From WHSW01 sp963821345 (lineage in GTDB: Bacteria > Actinomycetota > Thermoleophilia > Solirubrobacterales > 70-9): DNA of 64,000 nucleotides. The notes beneath the pieces were generated by a model, which saw only the letters and a program-made list of their open reading frames with translations, had not been told where the DNA came from and ran no database searches. How positions within the stretch are numbered: position 1 is the first letter of the stretch; every line of letters starts with the position of its first letter. The stretch is from contig CAWGDM010000009.1 in NCBI GenBank assembly GCA_963821345.1, forward strand, positions 27,508 through 91,507, read 5' to 3'. A program made the translations under genes and the position numbers. This document shows, in pieces, positions 53,039 through 62,131 of this stretch.

Positions 53039-54909
53039 TGATCGAGCGCCCGGTCTTCATAGTCGCCCCGCCTCGCTCGGGTGCCGCGGCGCTGCACGGC
53101 TCGCTGGCCCGCGCGCCGGGCGTCTTCACGGCGGTGGGCGACCGGCCCAGCGTGTTTGACGCCGTGTACGAGCTGAACCCGGCAAACCGCGACTGGGATA
53201 GCCACAGGCTCACGGCGGCGGACGCTCAACCGCGCGTGGTCGAGGAACTGCGTTCGAACCTGAAGGCTTCGCTGCGTGACCGCGACGGCAACCGACCCGG
53301 CCTCGATGCCATTGGGCTGCGTTGGGTGGACGGAACGCCCCGGAGCGCGCTTAGCGTGCCGTTCCTAGCCGCGATCTGCCCTGATGCCTACTTCGTTTAC
53401 GTCCACCGCGAGCCGCGCGACACGGTGGCGAGCATGGCAGAGGCCTGGCGGTCAGGCGGCTACGTCTCCTACCCCGAGCTCCCGGGCTGGTCGGGCCCAC
53501 CGTGGTCGCTGCCGCTGGTGCCTGGCTGGCGCGAGCTGTCGGGCAAGGGACTGGAGGAGATCGTCGTCGAGCAGTGGATCGTAATCACCCGTGTCCTGCT
53601 CGACGACCTTGAGGGCCTCGCTCCCGACCGCTGGTGCGTCGCCGACCTGGGCGCCCTTCTCGACGACCCCCGCCGCGAGGTCGAGCGGGTCTGCGCCTTC
53701 GTCGAGATCGAGGCTGGCGAGGACGTCACCCTGCCGCTACGCGCGCTTCGCGACGAGCCGGCCATTGAGGAGGCAGGCGCGGGCGACGGATCGCTCGCCG
53801 AGCTCCTGCGCCGAACCATCCCGGGCGAGGAGCGGGCGCTCGCGCTGCTGGCCAAGCCTGCAAAGCGAGACAGACCGGTCGCGACGCACGCCGATTCTCC
53901 CCTGCGCAGTGTCTACACGCAGAGCTTCCCGCAGCTGCTCCGTGAGCTCTCGAGCTCGCTGCTGGTCTCTACATATCAGACCGGCAAGCTGATTTGCGCC
54001 CGCCACGATCACGGCACTCTCAACACCCACTTCCGAGACTGCGAGCGACCGATGGGCCTCGCAGTGGCGCCCGGACGGATCGCGATCGGCACCCGGGCCG
54101 AGGTCCTCGATTACCGCGACTTCCCAGCGGTCGCGCGAAAGATCGCGCCCCAGGGAAGCCACGACGCCTGCTTTCTGCCGCGCAATCGGCACTTCACCGG
54201 GGACGTCCGCATCCACGAGATCGCCTTCGCCCAAGGCGAGCTATGGATCGTCGCCACGAACTTCTCGTGCCTGGCGACCCTGGACGCCCAGCACAGCTTC
54301 GTCCCCCGCTGGACGCCGCCCTTCATCTCCGAGCTAGTCCCTGAGGACCGCTGCCACCTGAACGGCCTATGCGTCGTCGGAGACACGGTGCGCTATGTCA
54401 CAGCCCTGGGCGAGAGCGACGACGCCGGAGGCTGGCGCGAGAACAAGAGCTCCGGCGGCGTACTGATCGACGTCGCTTCGGGCGAGACCGTGCTGGGTGG
54501 GCTCTCTATGCCCCACTCGCCTCGCTGGCACGACGGGCGCCTGTGGCTGCTTGACTCCGGCAACGGCACTCTCTCGCTCGCGGACCTCGACGTCGGCTGC
54601 CTCGAGACGGTCGCCGAGCTGCCCGGCTTCACTCGCGGCCTCGTGTTTGCGAGCGGCGTCGCGTTTGTGGGTCTCTCCCAGGTCCGGGAGACCGCCACCT
54701 TCGGCGGCCTGCCGCTGTCCGAGCGCGTCGACGAGCGCCTCTGCGGCATCTGGGCGGTCGACACCCGTAGCGGCGAAACGCTCGGCTTGTTGCGCTTCGA
54801 CGAGCTGGTGCAGGAGATCTTCGACGTCGCCCTGCTCACCGGCCTGAGCTGGCCCGAGATCGCCGAGGAAAGCTCGGACGCGGCCAGCCAGTCGTTCGTG
54901 CTCCCCTGA
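53038..54909 (+). CDS. Sulfotransferase domain fused to a TIGR03032-family domain
   Basis: 623 aa. The N-terminal approximately 280 residues form a PAPS-type sulfotransferase: FIVAPPRSGAAALHGSLA (5'-phosphosulfate loop, here with Gly-Ala-Ala instead of the usual Gly-Thr/Ser-Ser), YFVYVHREPRDTVASMAEAW (3'-phosphate motif). The C-terminal approximately 320 residues match the TIGR03032 type: SLLVSTYQTGKLI, ERPMGLAVAPGRIAIGTR, CFLPRNRHFTGDVRIHEIAF, NFSCLATLD, LNGLCVVGD.VRYVTALGE and SMPHSPRWHDGRLWLLDSGNG. The latter is probably a beta-propeller-like domain of unknown function. Third-position GC looks weaker than in neighbours, so transfer is possible. Acceptor unknown. Confidence 0.78.
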   Translation: MIERPVFIVAPPRSGAAALHGSLARAPGVFTAVGDRPSVFDAVYELNPANRDWDSHRLTAADAQPRVVEELRSNLKASLRDRDGNRPGLDAIGLRWVDGTPRSALSVPFLAAICPDAYFVYVHREPRDTVASMAEAWRSGGYVSYPELPGWSGPPWSLPLVPGWRELSGKGLEEIVVEQWIVITRVLLDDLEGLAPDRWCVADLGALLDDPRREVERVCAFVEIEAGEDVTLPLRALRDEPAIEEAGAGDGSLAELLRRTIPGEERALALLAKPAKRDRPVATHADSPLRSVYTQSFPQLLRELSSSLLVSTYQTGKLICARHDHGTLNTHFRDCERPMGLAVAPGRIAIGTRAEVLDYRDFPAVARKIAPQGSHDACFLPRNRHFTGDVRIHEIAFAQGELWIVATNFSCLATLDAQHSFVPRWTPPFISELVPEDRCHLNGLCVVGDTVRYVTALGESDDAGGWRENKSSGGVLIDVASGETVLGGLSMPHSPRWHDGRLWLLDSGNGTLSLADLDVGCLETVAELPGFTRGLVFASGVAFVGLSQVRETATFGGLPLSERVDERLCGIWAVDTRSGETLGLLRFDELVQEIFDVALLTGLSWPEIAEESSDAASQSFVLP

Positions 54910-55548
54910 CCACTGTGAATAGACCCAGAGATATGCCGACGCTTTCGGCTCATCTCGCCTCCATCTTCCGAGCACCGTAGACGAGGCCGGCGGGGCATCG
55001 CCTGGCCCCGCTCGCTTCGGAAGTGTCGCTTTGCGTGCAAGCGATACTGGGCAGCGACGCGGAGCGCGCTCATGCACCGTTCCCCCACTCGCGCATCCGC
55101 TCCGCCCAGGCTCCAGTGGCTGGGAACGGTGAGAGCGACCCTCCCCCCGGGCCGCGGGATACGCGCAGGCGATGTCGCAGCAAGGCGGCATCCGCACCGC
55201 GTACGGACCCGGCTCGGTGGCTTAACGGAGGGCGCGCGTGGGCTCATGCTGTGGAGTTGCGCTTCCATGCGAAGCGGAACTACCGCTGTCGTCCAAAGCG
55301 CAACATCGACGAACGTCCCGGACGATCCCCTATAGCCCTCAACGCGGGACGTTCGTCCTCCGGCCGGCGCTACGCGATCTCATTCGAGCGGGTCGCGGTC
55401 GTCAGCGACGAGAGCTGGATGCGCCCCGCGATGAAGAGCCTCTCATTCCCTGCTCCCCGGCAAGGCGCGGGCGTTCCTTGTGGCTGAGCTGGCGGCGGCC
55501 AAGGCCTGGCTCGCCGAAGACGGCGACCAAGGAGAAGGCGGGGCTGCG
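54910..55548. other. Intergenic stretch of about 0.64 kb with a long inverted repeat
   Basis: Lies between convergent genes. No convincing coding frame. It holds the 13-bp inverted repeat at 55308-55357. Otherwise I see nothing recognisable. Confidence 0.5.
55308..55357. repeat. 13-bp perfect inverted repeat
   Basis: GACGAACGTCCCG (55308-55320) and CGGGACGTTCGTC (55345-55357) with a 24-nt spacer. It could act as a bidirectional terminator between convergent genes or be a remnant of a mobile element. Confidence 0.6.
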
Positions 55549-55905
55549 TCAGCCCGCCGAGCGGATCTTCGACTGGGCGCCCTTGCAGTCGACGCCGGCG
55601 AGCGTCTCGTGCTTGACCTTGGCGATCCAGTCACCGCTCGTCTCGGTCGTCTGGACCTTGTAGTGGCCGTTGATCTTGGTATAGGTCTTGCCGACCCGGA
55701 CGTCGGGGCCCGAGACCCGGACGATCCGCACCTTGCGGCCGGAGAAGCAGGCCGAGTCGGACGACGTGACCTTGCCCTTGAACAACCCGGGCGTGTTGCC
55801 GAGCTGGAGCGAGATCTTTGCCGGCACGCGCGCGGAGCCGGCGAAAGCGGCGGTTGCGGCGAGCAGGGAGACGACGACGATCGCGGTGGCTGTTGCGGCC
55901 CTCAT
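55549..55905 (-). CDS. Small secreted protein of unknown function
   Basis: 118 aa. Signal peptide (about residues 1-23, ends AFAG), then a compact beta-rich domain with one Cys pair (SACFSGRKVRIVR and VDCKGA), resembling small carboxypeptidase-regulatory-like or Ig-like secreted domains. ATG at 55905 with TAGTAT seven bases upstream (leaderless pattern). Divergent from tlyA with only 43 bp between starts. Confidence 0.65.
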   Translation of the reverse strand: MRAATATAIVVVSLLAATAAFAGSARVPAKISLQLGNTPGLFKGKVTSSDSACFSGRKVRIVRVSGPDVRVGKTYTKINGHYKVQTTETSGDWIAKVKHETLAGVDCKGAQSKIRSAG

Positions 55906-55948
55906 GGCGCCGATACTAGTCCTGTCCTCGGGCCGGTACTTTCGCCCG

Positions 55949-56731
55949 ATGAGCAAGCAGCGGATCGATGCCCTGCTCGCCGAGCGCGGGCTCGCGCCCT
56001 CGCGGACGAGCGCCGCCGAGTCGGTGCGCGCGGGGCGGGTGCGGATCGGCGTCGACGGCCCGCTGGCGCTGAAGCCGAGCCAGCTCGTCGCTGCGGATTC
56101 CGAGCTGCTGCTGGAGTCCGAGCCCCCGTTCGTCTCGCGCGGTGGGATCAAGCTCGCGAACGCTCTCGACGCCTTCGGGCTCGACGTCGACGGGCTCGCC
56201 TGCCTTGACGTCGGCGCCTCGACCGGCGGGTTCACCGACTGCCTGCTGAAGCGCGGCGCCGCAAGCGTGATCGCACTCGACGTCGCCCAGGGCCAGCTCG
56301 ACTGGGGGCTGCGCAACGATTCCCGTGTGATCGTGTTCGAGCGCCACAACGCCCGTGACCTCGATCCGTCCCAGCTTCCCTATCGGCCGGAGCTGGCGAC
56401 GGTCGACGTCTCGTTCATCTCGCTGTCGAAGGTGCTGCCGGCGGTCGCCGGCTGCCTCGCCGACGGCGGCGAAGCGCTGGCGATGGTCAAGCCGCAGTTC
56501 GAGCTCGGCAAGGGCCGGGTGCGGGGCGGGGTCGTCCGCGACGCCGGCGAGCGGCGCGAGGCGGTGCGCGCCGTCGCGCGCTCGGCGACCGACGCGGGCC
56601 TGGCGGTCAAGGGGTTCGCCGCGTCCGGCCTGCCGGGGCCGAAGGGCAACCGCGAGACCTTCATCCGCGCCGCGGTCGACGGCGATCCGATCGCCGACCT
56701 CGAGCGCGCGATCGCCGAGGTGGAACCGTGA
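55949..56731 (+). CDS. tlyA: 16S/23S rRNA 2'-O-methyltransferase TlyA
   Basis: 260 aa. N-terminal S4 RNA-binding domain (RIDALLAERGLAPSRTSAAESVRAGRV), then an FtsJ-like Rossmann methyltransferase: FVSRGGIKLANAL, CLDVGASTGGFTDCLL (SAM motif), VDVSFISL, MVKPQFE. Actinobacterial TlyA methylates C1409 (16S) and C1920 (23S), which sensitises to capreomycin. TACTTT lies six bases before ATG (leaderless). Stop overlaps the nadK GTG. Confidence 0.93.
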   Translation: MSKQRIDALLAERGLAPSRTSAAESVRAGRVRIGVDGPLALKPSQLVAADSELLLESEPPFVSRGGIKLANALDAFGLDVDGLACLDVGASTGGFTDCLLKRGAASVIALDVAQGQLDWGLRNDSRVIVFERHNARDLDPSQLPYRPELATVDVSFISLSKVLPAVAGCLADGGEALAMVKPQFELGKGRVRGGVVRDAGERREAVRAVARSATDAGLAVKGFAASGLPGPKGNRETFIRAAVDGDPIADLERAIAEVEP

Positions 56732-57576
56732 GCGCGATCGACAGCGCCGTCCTGCTCACCCATACCCAGCCCGAGCAGACCTCGGCCGCGGTCGCCGACG
56801 CCGTCGCCGCCGCCGGCGAGCGCGGGATCACGCTGTTCGCCTCGACCGAGGAGGCCGACAAGCACGACGTCGCCGGTCTGGAGGCGCTCGACGGGCTCGA
56901 CGGCCAGCCGGACCTCTGCCTGGTGCTGGGAGGCGACGGAACGATCCTCAAGGCACTGCGGGCCTACGCGCACACCGAGGTGCCGGTGTTCGCGGTCAAC
57001 TTCGGCACCGTCGGCTTTCTCGCCGCAGCCGAGCGCGAGCAGCTTGCCGATGGCCTGGCGGCCGCCTTCGACGGCGCCTTCGAGGTGCAGTCGATGCCGG
57101 GGCTGGAGGCGACGGTCGACGCCGATCCGCCGATCGCCCTCAACGACGTCTCGCTGATTCGCCGCCAGCAGGGCCGGGTCGCCGAGCTCGGCTATCGCCT
57201 CGGCGGCAAGGAGGTCGGCCATGTGCGCTGCGACGGCCTGGTCGCCGCCACCCCCGCCGGCTCGACCGGCTACAACCTCGCCAACCAGGGCCCGATCCTC
57301 GCCTGGGGGGTGGAGGGCTACGTGGTCAGCTTCATCGCCCCGCACACGCTCACGGCCCGGCCGCTGGTGGTCGCCCCCGATGACGTGCTCTCGGTCACCA
57401 ACGCCGCCGGGCGCGACTCGGTCGAGGTGGTGCTCGACGGCGAGCAGGTCGGCGAGCTGGCGAGCGGCGCCGAGATGGAGGTGCGTTTCCGCGACGGGGT
57501 CTCGCGGCTGGCGCAGCTGCCCGGCGCCAACTTCTACCGACGGATCCGCGACAAGTTCGGACGCCTCGCTCACTAA
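56728..57576 (+). CDS. nadK: NAD kinase
   Basis: 282 aa. Phosphorylates NAD to NADP. LVLGGDGTILKALRAYA (GGDGT motif), VNFGTVGFLA, NDVSLIRR and TPAGSTGYNLANQGPI are all present in the right order. GTG start overlaps tlyA, a linkage common in actinobacteria (tlyA-nadK-recN). Confidence 0.95.
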   Translation: MSAIDSAVLLTHTQPEQTSAAVADAVAAAGERGITLFASTEEADKHDVAGLEALDGLDGQPDLCLVLGGDGTILKALRAYAHTEVPVFAVNFGTVGFLAAAEREQLADGLAAAFDGAFEVQSMPGLEATVDADPPIALNDVSLIRRQQGRVAELGYRLGGKEVGHVRCDGLVAATPAGSTGYNLANQGPILAWGVEGYVVSFIAPHTLTARPLVVAPDDVLSVTNAAGRDSVEVVLDGEQVGELASGAEMEVRFRDGVSRLAQLPGANFYRRIRDKFGRLAH

Positions 57577-57587
57577 GTTAGGTGCGG

Positions 57588-59135
57588 ATGGAGCGCAAGT
57601 GGTGGACCCTGCTGGCCGTCTGCGTGGCGACGTTCATGCTCTTGATCGACGTCACGATCGTCAACGTCGCGCTGCCGGACATCCAGAGCGACCTGTCGGC
57701 CAGCTTCTCGAGCCTGCAGTGGGTCGTCGACGCGTACGCGCTCACCCTTGCCTCGTTCCTGCTCGTCGCCGGCTCGATCGGCGACCGGATCGGGCGCCGG
57801 CGGGTGTTCACCTTCGGCTTCGCCCTGTTCACCGCGGCATCATTCGCGTGCGGCCTCTCCGGCGACCCGACGGTGCTCAACTTCGCCCGCGGCTTCCAGG
57901 GCGCCGGCGCCGCTGCGATGTTCGCCACCGCCCTGGCGCTGATCGCCCAGGAGTTCGAGGGCCGCGAGCGCGCCAATGCGATCGGCCTCTGGGGGGCGAC
58001 GGTCGGCGGTGCGGTGGCGATCGGTCCGCTGCTCGGCGGCCTGATCACCGAGGGCCTCGGCTGGGAGTGGATCTTCTTCGTCAACGTGCCGATCGGGATC
58101 GGGGCGATCGTGCTCACCGAGACCAAGGTCGCCAACGTCAAGGCGACCGACCCGCAGCCGATCGACTGGCCGGGCTTGGTCACCTTCTCGGCCGGACTCT
58201 TCCTGTTGATCTTCGGGCTGATCCGCGGCAACCCCGAGGGCTGGGGCAGCGCCACGATCGTCGCCTCTCTCGGCAGCGCCGTGGCCCTGCTGATCGCCTT
58301 CGTCGTGATCGAGATGCGGCGCGAGAACGCGATGCTCGACCTCTCGCTGTTCAGGAAGCCGTCGTTCACCGGCGTCTCGATCGTCGCCTTCACCCTCTCG
58401 GCCGGGATGTTCGCGATGTTCCTCTACCTCACCCTCTACATGCAGGACGTCCTCGGCTACGCGCCGCTCGCGGCCGGCCTGCGCTTCCTGCCGCTGACGG
58501 TGCTCTCGTTCATCGTCGCCCCGATCTCGGGGCGGCTGCTCGGCCGCGTGCCGGCCCGGGCGCTGATGGGAACCGGCCTGATCCTGGTCGGACTCGGCCT
58601 GCTGCTGATGCACGGAATCGACGTCGGCGACAGCTGGACCGGACTGCTGGCCGGTTCCCTGATCGCCGGGATCGGGATCGGGATGACCAACCCCGGGATC
58701 GCCTCGGTCGCGATCGGGGTCGTCGACGCCGCCCGGGCGGGGATGGCCTCGGGGATCAACAGCACCTTCCGCCAGGTCGGGATCGCGACCGGGACCGCGG
58801 CGCTCGGGGCGATCTTCCAATCCCAGATCTCCTCGAAGCTGGCCGAGCTGCTGCCCAACGCCCCCGATTCGTTCTCGGAGGCGGTCTCCTCGGGAGCGGT
58901 GCAGAGCGCCGTCGCGCAGCTGCCGCCCGGCCTACGCGAGCAGGCCACGGCCGCCGCCGACCAGGCGTTCATCAGCGGCCTCAACGAGATCCTGCTGGTC
59001 GGCGCGGCAACGGCTTTGGTCGGCGGGATCGCCTCGTGGGTGCTGGTCCGCAGCCGCGATCTGGTCGGCCAGCAGGCTCCGGTGGCGCCGGAGGCGGCGG
59101 CGGAGGTCGCGGCCGAGGGCGCGGCTGCCGGCTGA
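57588..59135 (+). CDS. MFS drug-exporter, DHA2 (14-TM) family
   Basis: 515 aa, about 14 membrane segments. Hallmarks are DVTIVNVALPDIQSDL in TM1, the motif-A loop GSIGDRIGRRRVF, LGWEWIFFVNVPIG (motif C region), and an approximately 30-residue Ala/Glu tail. Drug:H+ antiporter of the EmrB/QacA group; substrate unknown. ATG 57588 chosen over GTG 57582 because TAAGTT sits eight bases before it. Inserted between nadK and recN, usually adjacent. Confidence 0.87.
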   Translation: MERKWWTLLAVCVATFMLLIDVTIVNVALPDIQSDLSASFSSLQWVVDAYALTLASFLLVAGSIGDRIGRRRVFTFGFALFTAASFACGLSGDPTVLNFARGFQGAGAAAMFATALALIAQEFEGRERANAIGLWGATVGGAVAIGPLLGGLITEGLGWEWIFFVNVPIGIGAIVLTETKVANVKATDPQPIDWPGLVTFSAGLFLLIFGLIRGNPEGWGSATIVASLGSAVALLIAFVVIEMRRENAMLDLSLFRKPSFTGVSIVAFTLSAGMFAMFLYLTLYMQDVLGYAPLAAGLRFLPLTVLSFIVAPISGRLLGRVPARALMGTGLILVGLGLLLMHGIDVGDSWTGLLAGSLIAGIGIGMTNPGIASVAIGVVDAARAGMASGINSTFRQVGIATGTAALGAIFQSQISSKLAELLPNAPDSFSEAVSSGAVQSAVAQLPPGLREQATAAADQAFISGLNEILLVGAATALVGGIASWVLVRSRDLVGQQAPVAPEAAAEVAAEGAAAG

Positions 59136-59190
59136 GCGCGGGCGCCCAACGGGACGAATCCGTCGGCGCCCGCCGCTAAAAGGGGCGGCG

Positions 59191-60873
59191 ATGTTGCACG
59201 AGCTGCGGATCGAGAACCTGCTGCTGATCGAGCGCGCCGAGCTGCGCCTCGAGCCGGGCCTGAATGCGATCACCGGCGAGACCGGGGCCGGCAAGACGGT
59301 GCTCGCGCACTCGCTCGACCTGCTGATGGGTGGGCGCGCGCGACCGCAGATCGTCCGCCCAGGCGCCGACGAAGCGTGGGTGGAGGGCGTATTTGCGCTA
59401 CCGGCCGGACTGCTCGACGATCCGGAGCTGGCCGAGATTGCTGAGCGGCTGCCGGACGACGGGGACGAGGTTGTGCTCGGGCGGCGAATCGGCGCCTCGG
59501 GGCGGACCAGCGCCTTCATCGGCGGACGCTCGGCCTCGGCCGCCGAGCTGCGGGCGCTGGGCTCGCGTCTGCTCGCCTTCTACGGCCAGCACGAGCACCG
59601 CAAGCTGACCCTGTCCTCGGCGCAGCTCGAGATCCTCGACGGGTTCGCCGGCCCCGATCACTTGGAGCTGCGCGGCGAGTACCGCGCCGCGCATCGTCAG
59701 GCGACCGAGCTCGGCCGCGAGCTCGACGAGCTGCTCGACCGCGAGGGCAGCCGCGAGCGCGACCTTGACCTGATGCGCTTCGAGCTCTCCGAGATCGAGG
59801 CCACGGCACCCGACGCCGCCGAGGAGGCCGAGCTGGCGTCGGAGCGGGCGCTGCTGCGAAACGCGGAGGGTCTGCGAACCGCGGCTGCCCGCGCCCTCGG
59901 CGCGGTCAACGGCTCCGACGAGGACGGCGGCGGCGCCCGCGGAGCGCTCGGCGAGGCCGATGCCGGACTGAGCGCGGCGGACGGGGTCGACCCCGCGCTC
60001 GACGCCCTGGCGGAGCGGCTGCGCGCCGCCGCGCTCGAGCTCGACGACGCCGCCGGCGAGCTGCGCTCGTACCTCGAGCGGATCGACGCCGAGCCCGGCC
60101 GCCTGGAGGCGGTCGAGGAGCGCCTGGCGGCCTTCGATCGGCTGCGGCGAAAGCACGGCGGCTCGATCGAGTCGGTCCTCGCGCATGCCGAGGGCTGCCG
60201 GACGCAGATCGCCCGGCTGGAGAACGCCGAGCAGGCCGCCGAGGAGCTGCGGGCCCGGATCGGCGCGGCGGAGGCGGTGCGCGGCCGGCTTGCCGCGAAG
60301 CTGACCAAGGGCCGGCGTGCGGCGACCGAGAGGCTGGGCGAACGGGTCGCCGAGGAGCTCGCCGAACTGGCGATGGAGGGCGCCCGGCTCGAGGTCGTCC
60401 TGGAGCCGTATGGCGACGGCTTTGGGCCGAACGGGGCAGAGTCGGTCGAGCTGCTGGTGGCGACCAATCCGGGCATGCCGACCGCGCCCTTGCGCGACGC
60501 GGCCTCGGGTGGCGAGCTGTCGCGGATCATGCTCGCGCTCACCGGCCTCGGCAGCAGCGAGTCGTCGCGGACGATGGTCTTCGACGAGATCGACGCCGGG
60601 ATCGGCGGCAACACGGCGCGGGCGGTCGGCGAGCGACTGCGGTCGGTGTCCGAGGACCGCCAGGTCCTCTGCATAACCCACCTGCCGCAGGTCGCATCGG
60701 TGGCCGCCGCCAACTTCCGGATCACAAAGCACGCCCGGGATGGCGGGGCGAGCGCGACGGTCGAGCGGGTTGCCGGCGACGAGCTGGTCGCCGAGATCGT
60801 CCGCATGCTGGGCGCCGAGCGCGGCGATTCGGCGGCCAGTCGCCACGCGCGCCAGCTGCTGAAGGCCGCCTGA
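59191..60873 (+). CDS. recN: DNA repair ATPase RecN
   Basis: 560-aa SMC-like protein for double-strand-break repair. ELRIENLLLIERAEL, Walker A GETGAGKTVL, central coiled coil rich in Glu/Ala/Leu (about residues 165-370), signature ASGGELSRIMLAL, Walker B MVFDEIDAGIGG, and CITHLPQVA. TAAAAG lies eight bases before ATG (leaderless pattern). I see no LexA box near its start, although recN is SOS-controlled in many bacteria. Confidence 0.94.
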   Translation: MLHELRIENLLLIERAELRLEPGLNAITGETGAGKTVLAHSLDLLMGGRARPQIVRPGADEAWVEGVFALPAGLLDDPELAEIAERLPDDGDEVVLGRRIGASGRTSAFIGGRSASAAELRALGSRLLAFYGQHEHRKLTLSSAQLEILDGFAGPDHLELRGEYRAAHRQATELGRELDELLDREGSRERDLDLMRFELSEIEATAPDAAEEAELASERALLRNAEGLRTAAARALGAVNGSDEDGGGARGALGEADAGLSAADGVDPALDALAERLRAAALELDDAAGELRSYLERIDAEPGRLEAVEERLAAFDRLRRKHGGSIESVLAHAEGCRTQIARLENAEQAAEELRARIGAAEAVRGRLAAKLTKGRRAATERLGERVAEELAELAMEGARLEVVLEPYGDGFGPNGAESVELLVATNPGMPTAPLRDAASGGELSRIMLALTGLGSSESSRTMVFDEIDAGIGGNTARAVGERLRSVSEDRQVLCITHLPQVASVAAANFRITKHARDGGASATVERVAGDELVAEIVRMLGAERGDSAASRHARQLLKAA

Positions 60874-60918
60874 ACGCTCCGGTTCACCCGGACGGCGCTT
60901 TTTCCGCATAATCGGCGG

Positions 60919-62109
60919 ATGGCTCTGCGTAGCCGGGCGCGCGCTCTCCTGCGCGGGCCCGAGATCCAGCTGCGGCCCACGGAGGCGCCGCCAATCAGCG
61001 GGCGGGCACGGCTCGGGCGCAAGACCAAGAACCTGGTCAAGCGCCTGCGGCCGGGCGACATCGCGGTGATCGACCACGCCGACCTCGACCGGATCGCGGC
61101 CGAGGACCTCGCGGCGAGCGGGGTGGAGGCGGTCGTCAACGTCGCGCCCTCGTCGACCGACCGCTACCCGAACCCGGGGCCGCTGATCCTCGCGCGGGCC
61201 GGGGTCGCGCTGGTCGACGCTCCTGCGGCACCGCTCTTTGAGGAGCTCTCCGACGGCGATCCAATCGTCATCCAGGGCGGCGAGGTGCGCGCCAACGGCA
61301 CCGTGCTGGCGACCGGCCGGGTGATCGACCTGCAGACCGCGACCGAGCAGATCGAGCGCCAGCGCGAGCGGATCAACGAGGCGCTGGCCGCGTTCGCGGT
61401 GAACACGATCCAGCATGTCGAGCAGGAGGGCGAGCTGCTCGTCGGCAGGATCGACTTCCCGCCGGTGCGGACCGACTTCCGCGGACGCCACGCGCTGATC
61501 GTCGTTCGCGGGACGACCTACCGCCGCGACCTGCGAGCCCTGCACGCCTACATCGAGGACACCAACCCGGTGCTGGTCGGGGTCGACGGCGGCGCCGACG
61601 CGATCCTCGAGGAGGGCTTCAAGCCGGACATGGTCCTCGGCGACATGGACTCGGCGACCGACGCGGTGCTTACCTCGGGCGCCGAGGTGGTGGTCCACGC
61701 CTACGCCGACGGCGATGCGCCGGGCGCCGAGCGGCTGCGGGCGCTCGGCCTCGACCCGATAGTCGCCCCGGCGGTCGGGACCAGCCAGGACGTCGCGATG
61801 CTGCTCGCGCACGAGAACGGGGCCGAGCTGATCGTCTCGGTCGGCGCCCACTTCAACCTCACCGAGTTTCTCGACAAGAACCGCGCCGGGATGTCGTCGA
61901 CCTTCCTCACCAGGCTGCGGATCGGCGAGACGCTGGTCGATGCCAAGGGCGTCAGCCGCCTCTACAACCCCGGCGTGCGGGGCTGGCACATGTGGGGGTT
62001 CCTCGTGGTCTCGTTGGTGCTGATCGCGATCGTGGTGATCAGCTCGCCGGCGCTGGGTGAGTTCTTCGACCTGGTCTGGTTGAAGATCAAGGTGGCGTTG
62101 GACCTATGA
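60919..62109 (+). CDS. steA: SteA-like cytokinetic ring protein
   Basis: 396 aa. Soluble body with GVDGGADAILEEGFKPDMVLGDMDSATD and GTSQDVAMLLAHENGAELIVSVGAHFNLTEFLDKNRAGMSS, which resemble the thiamine pyrophosphokinase-like core of SteA. One C-terminal membrane segment (about residues 358-380). In corynebacteria SteA acts with SteB at the septum and affects cell separation. CATAAT at 60907-60912 lies six bases before ATG. The steB-like gene follows. Confidence 0.86.
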   Translation: MALRSRARALLRGPEIQLRPTEAPPISGRARLGRKTKNLVKRLRPGDIAVIDHADLDRIAAEDLAASGVEAVVNVAPSSTDRYPNPGPLILARAGVALVDAPAAPLFEELSDGDPIVIQGGEVRANGTVLATGRVIDLQTATEQIERQRERINEALAAFAVNTIQHVEQEGELLVGRIDFPPVRTDFRGRHALIVVRGTTYRRDLRALHAYIEDTNPVLVGVDGGADAILEEGFKPDMVLGDMDSATDAVLTSGAEVVVHAYADGDAPGAERLRALGLDPIVAPAVGTSQDVAMLLAHENGAELIVSVGAHFNLTEFLDKNRAGMSSTFLTRLRIGETLVDAKGVSRLYNPGVRGWHMWGFLVVSLVLIAIVVISSPALGEFFDLVWLKIKVALDL

Positions 62110-62131
62110 GCCGAAGGCGCATTCCGGTCTG

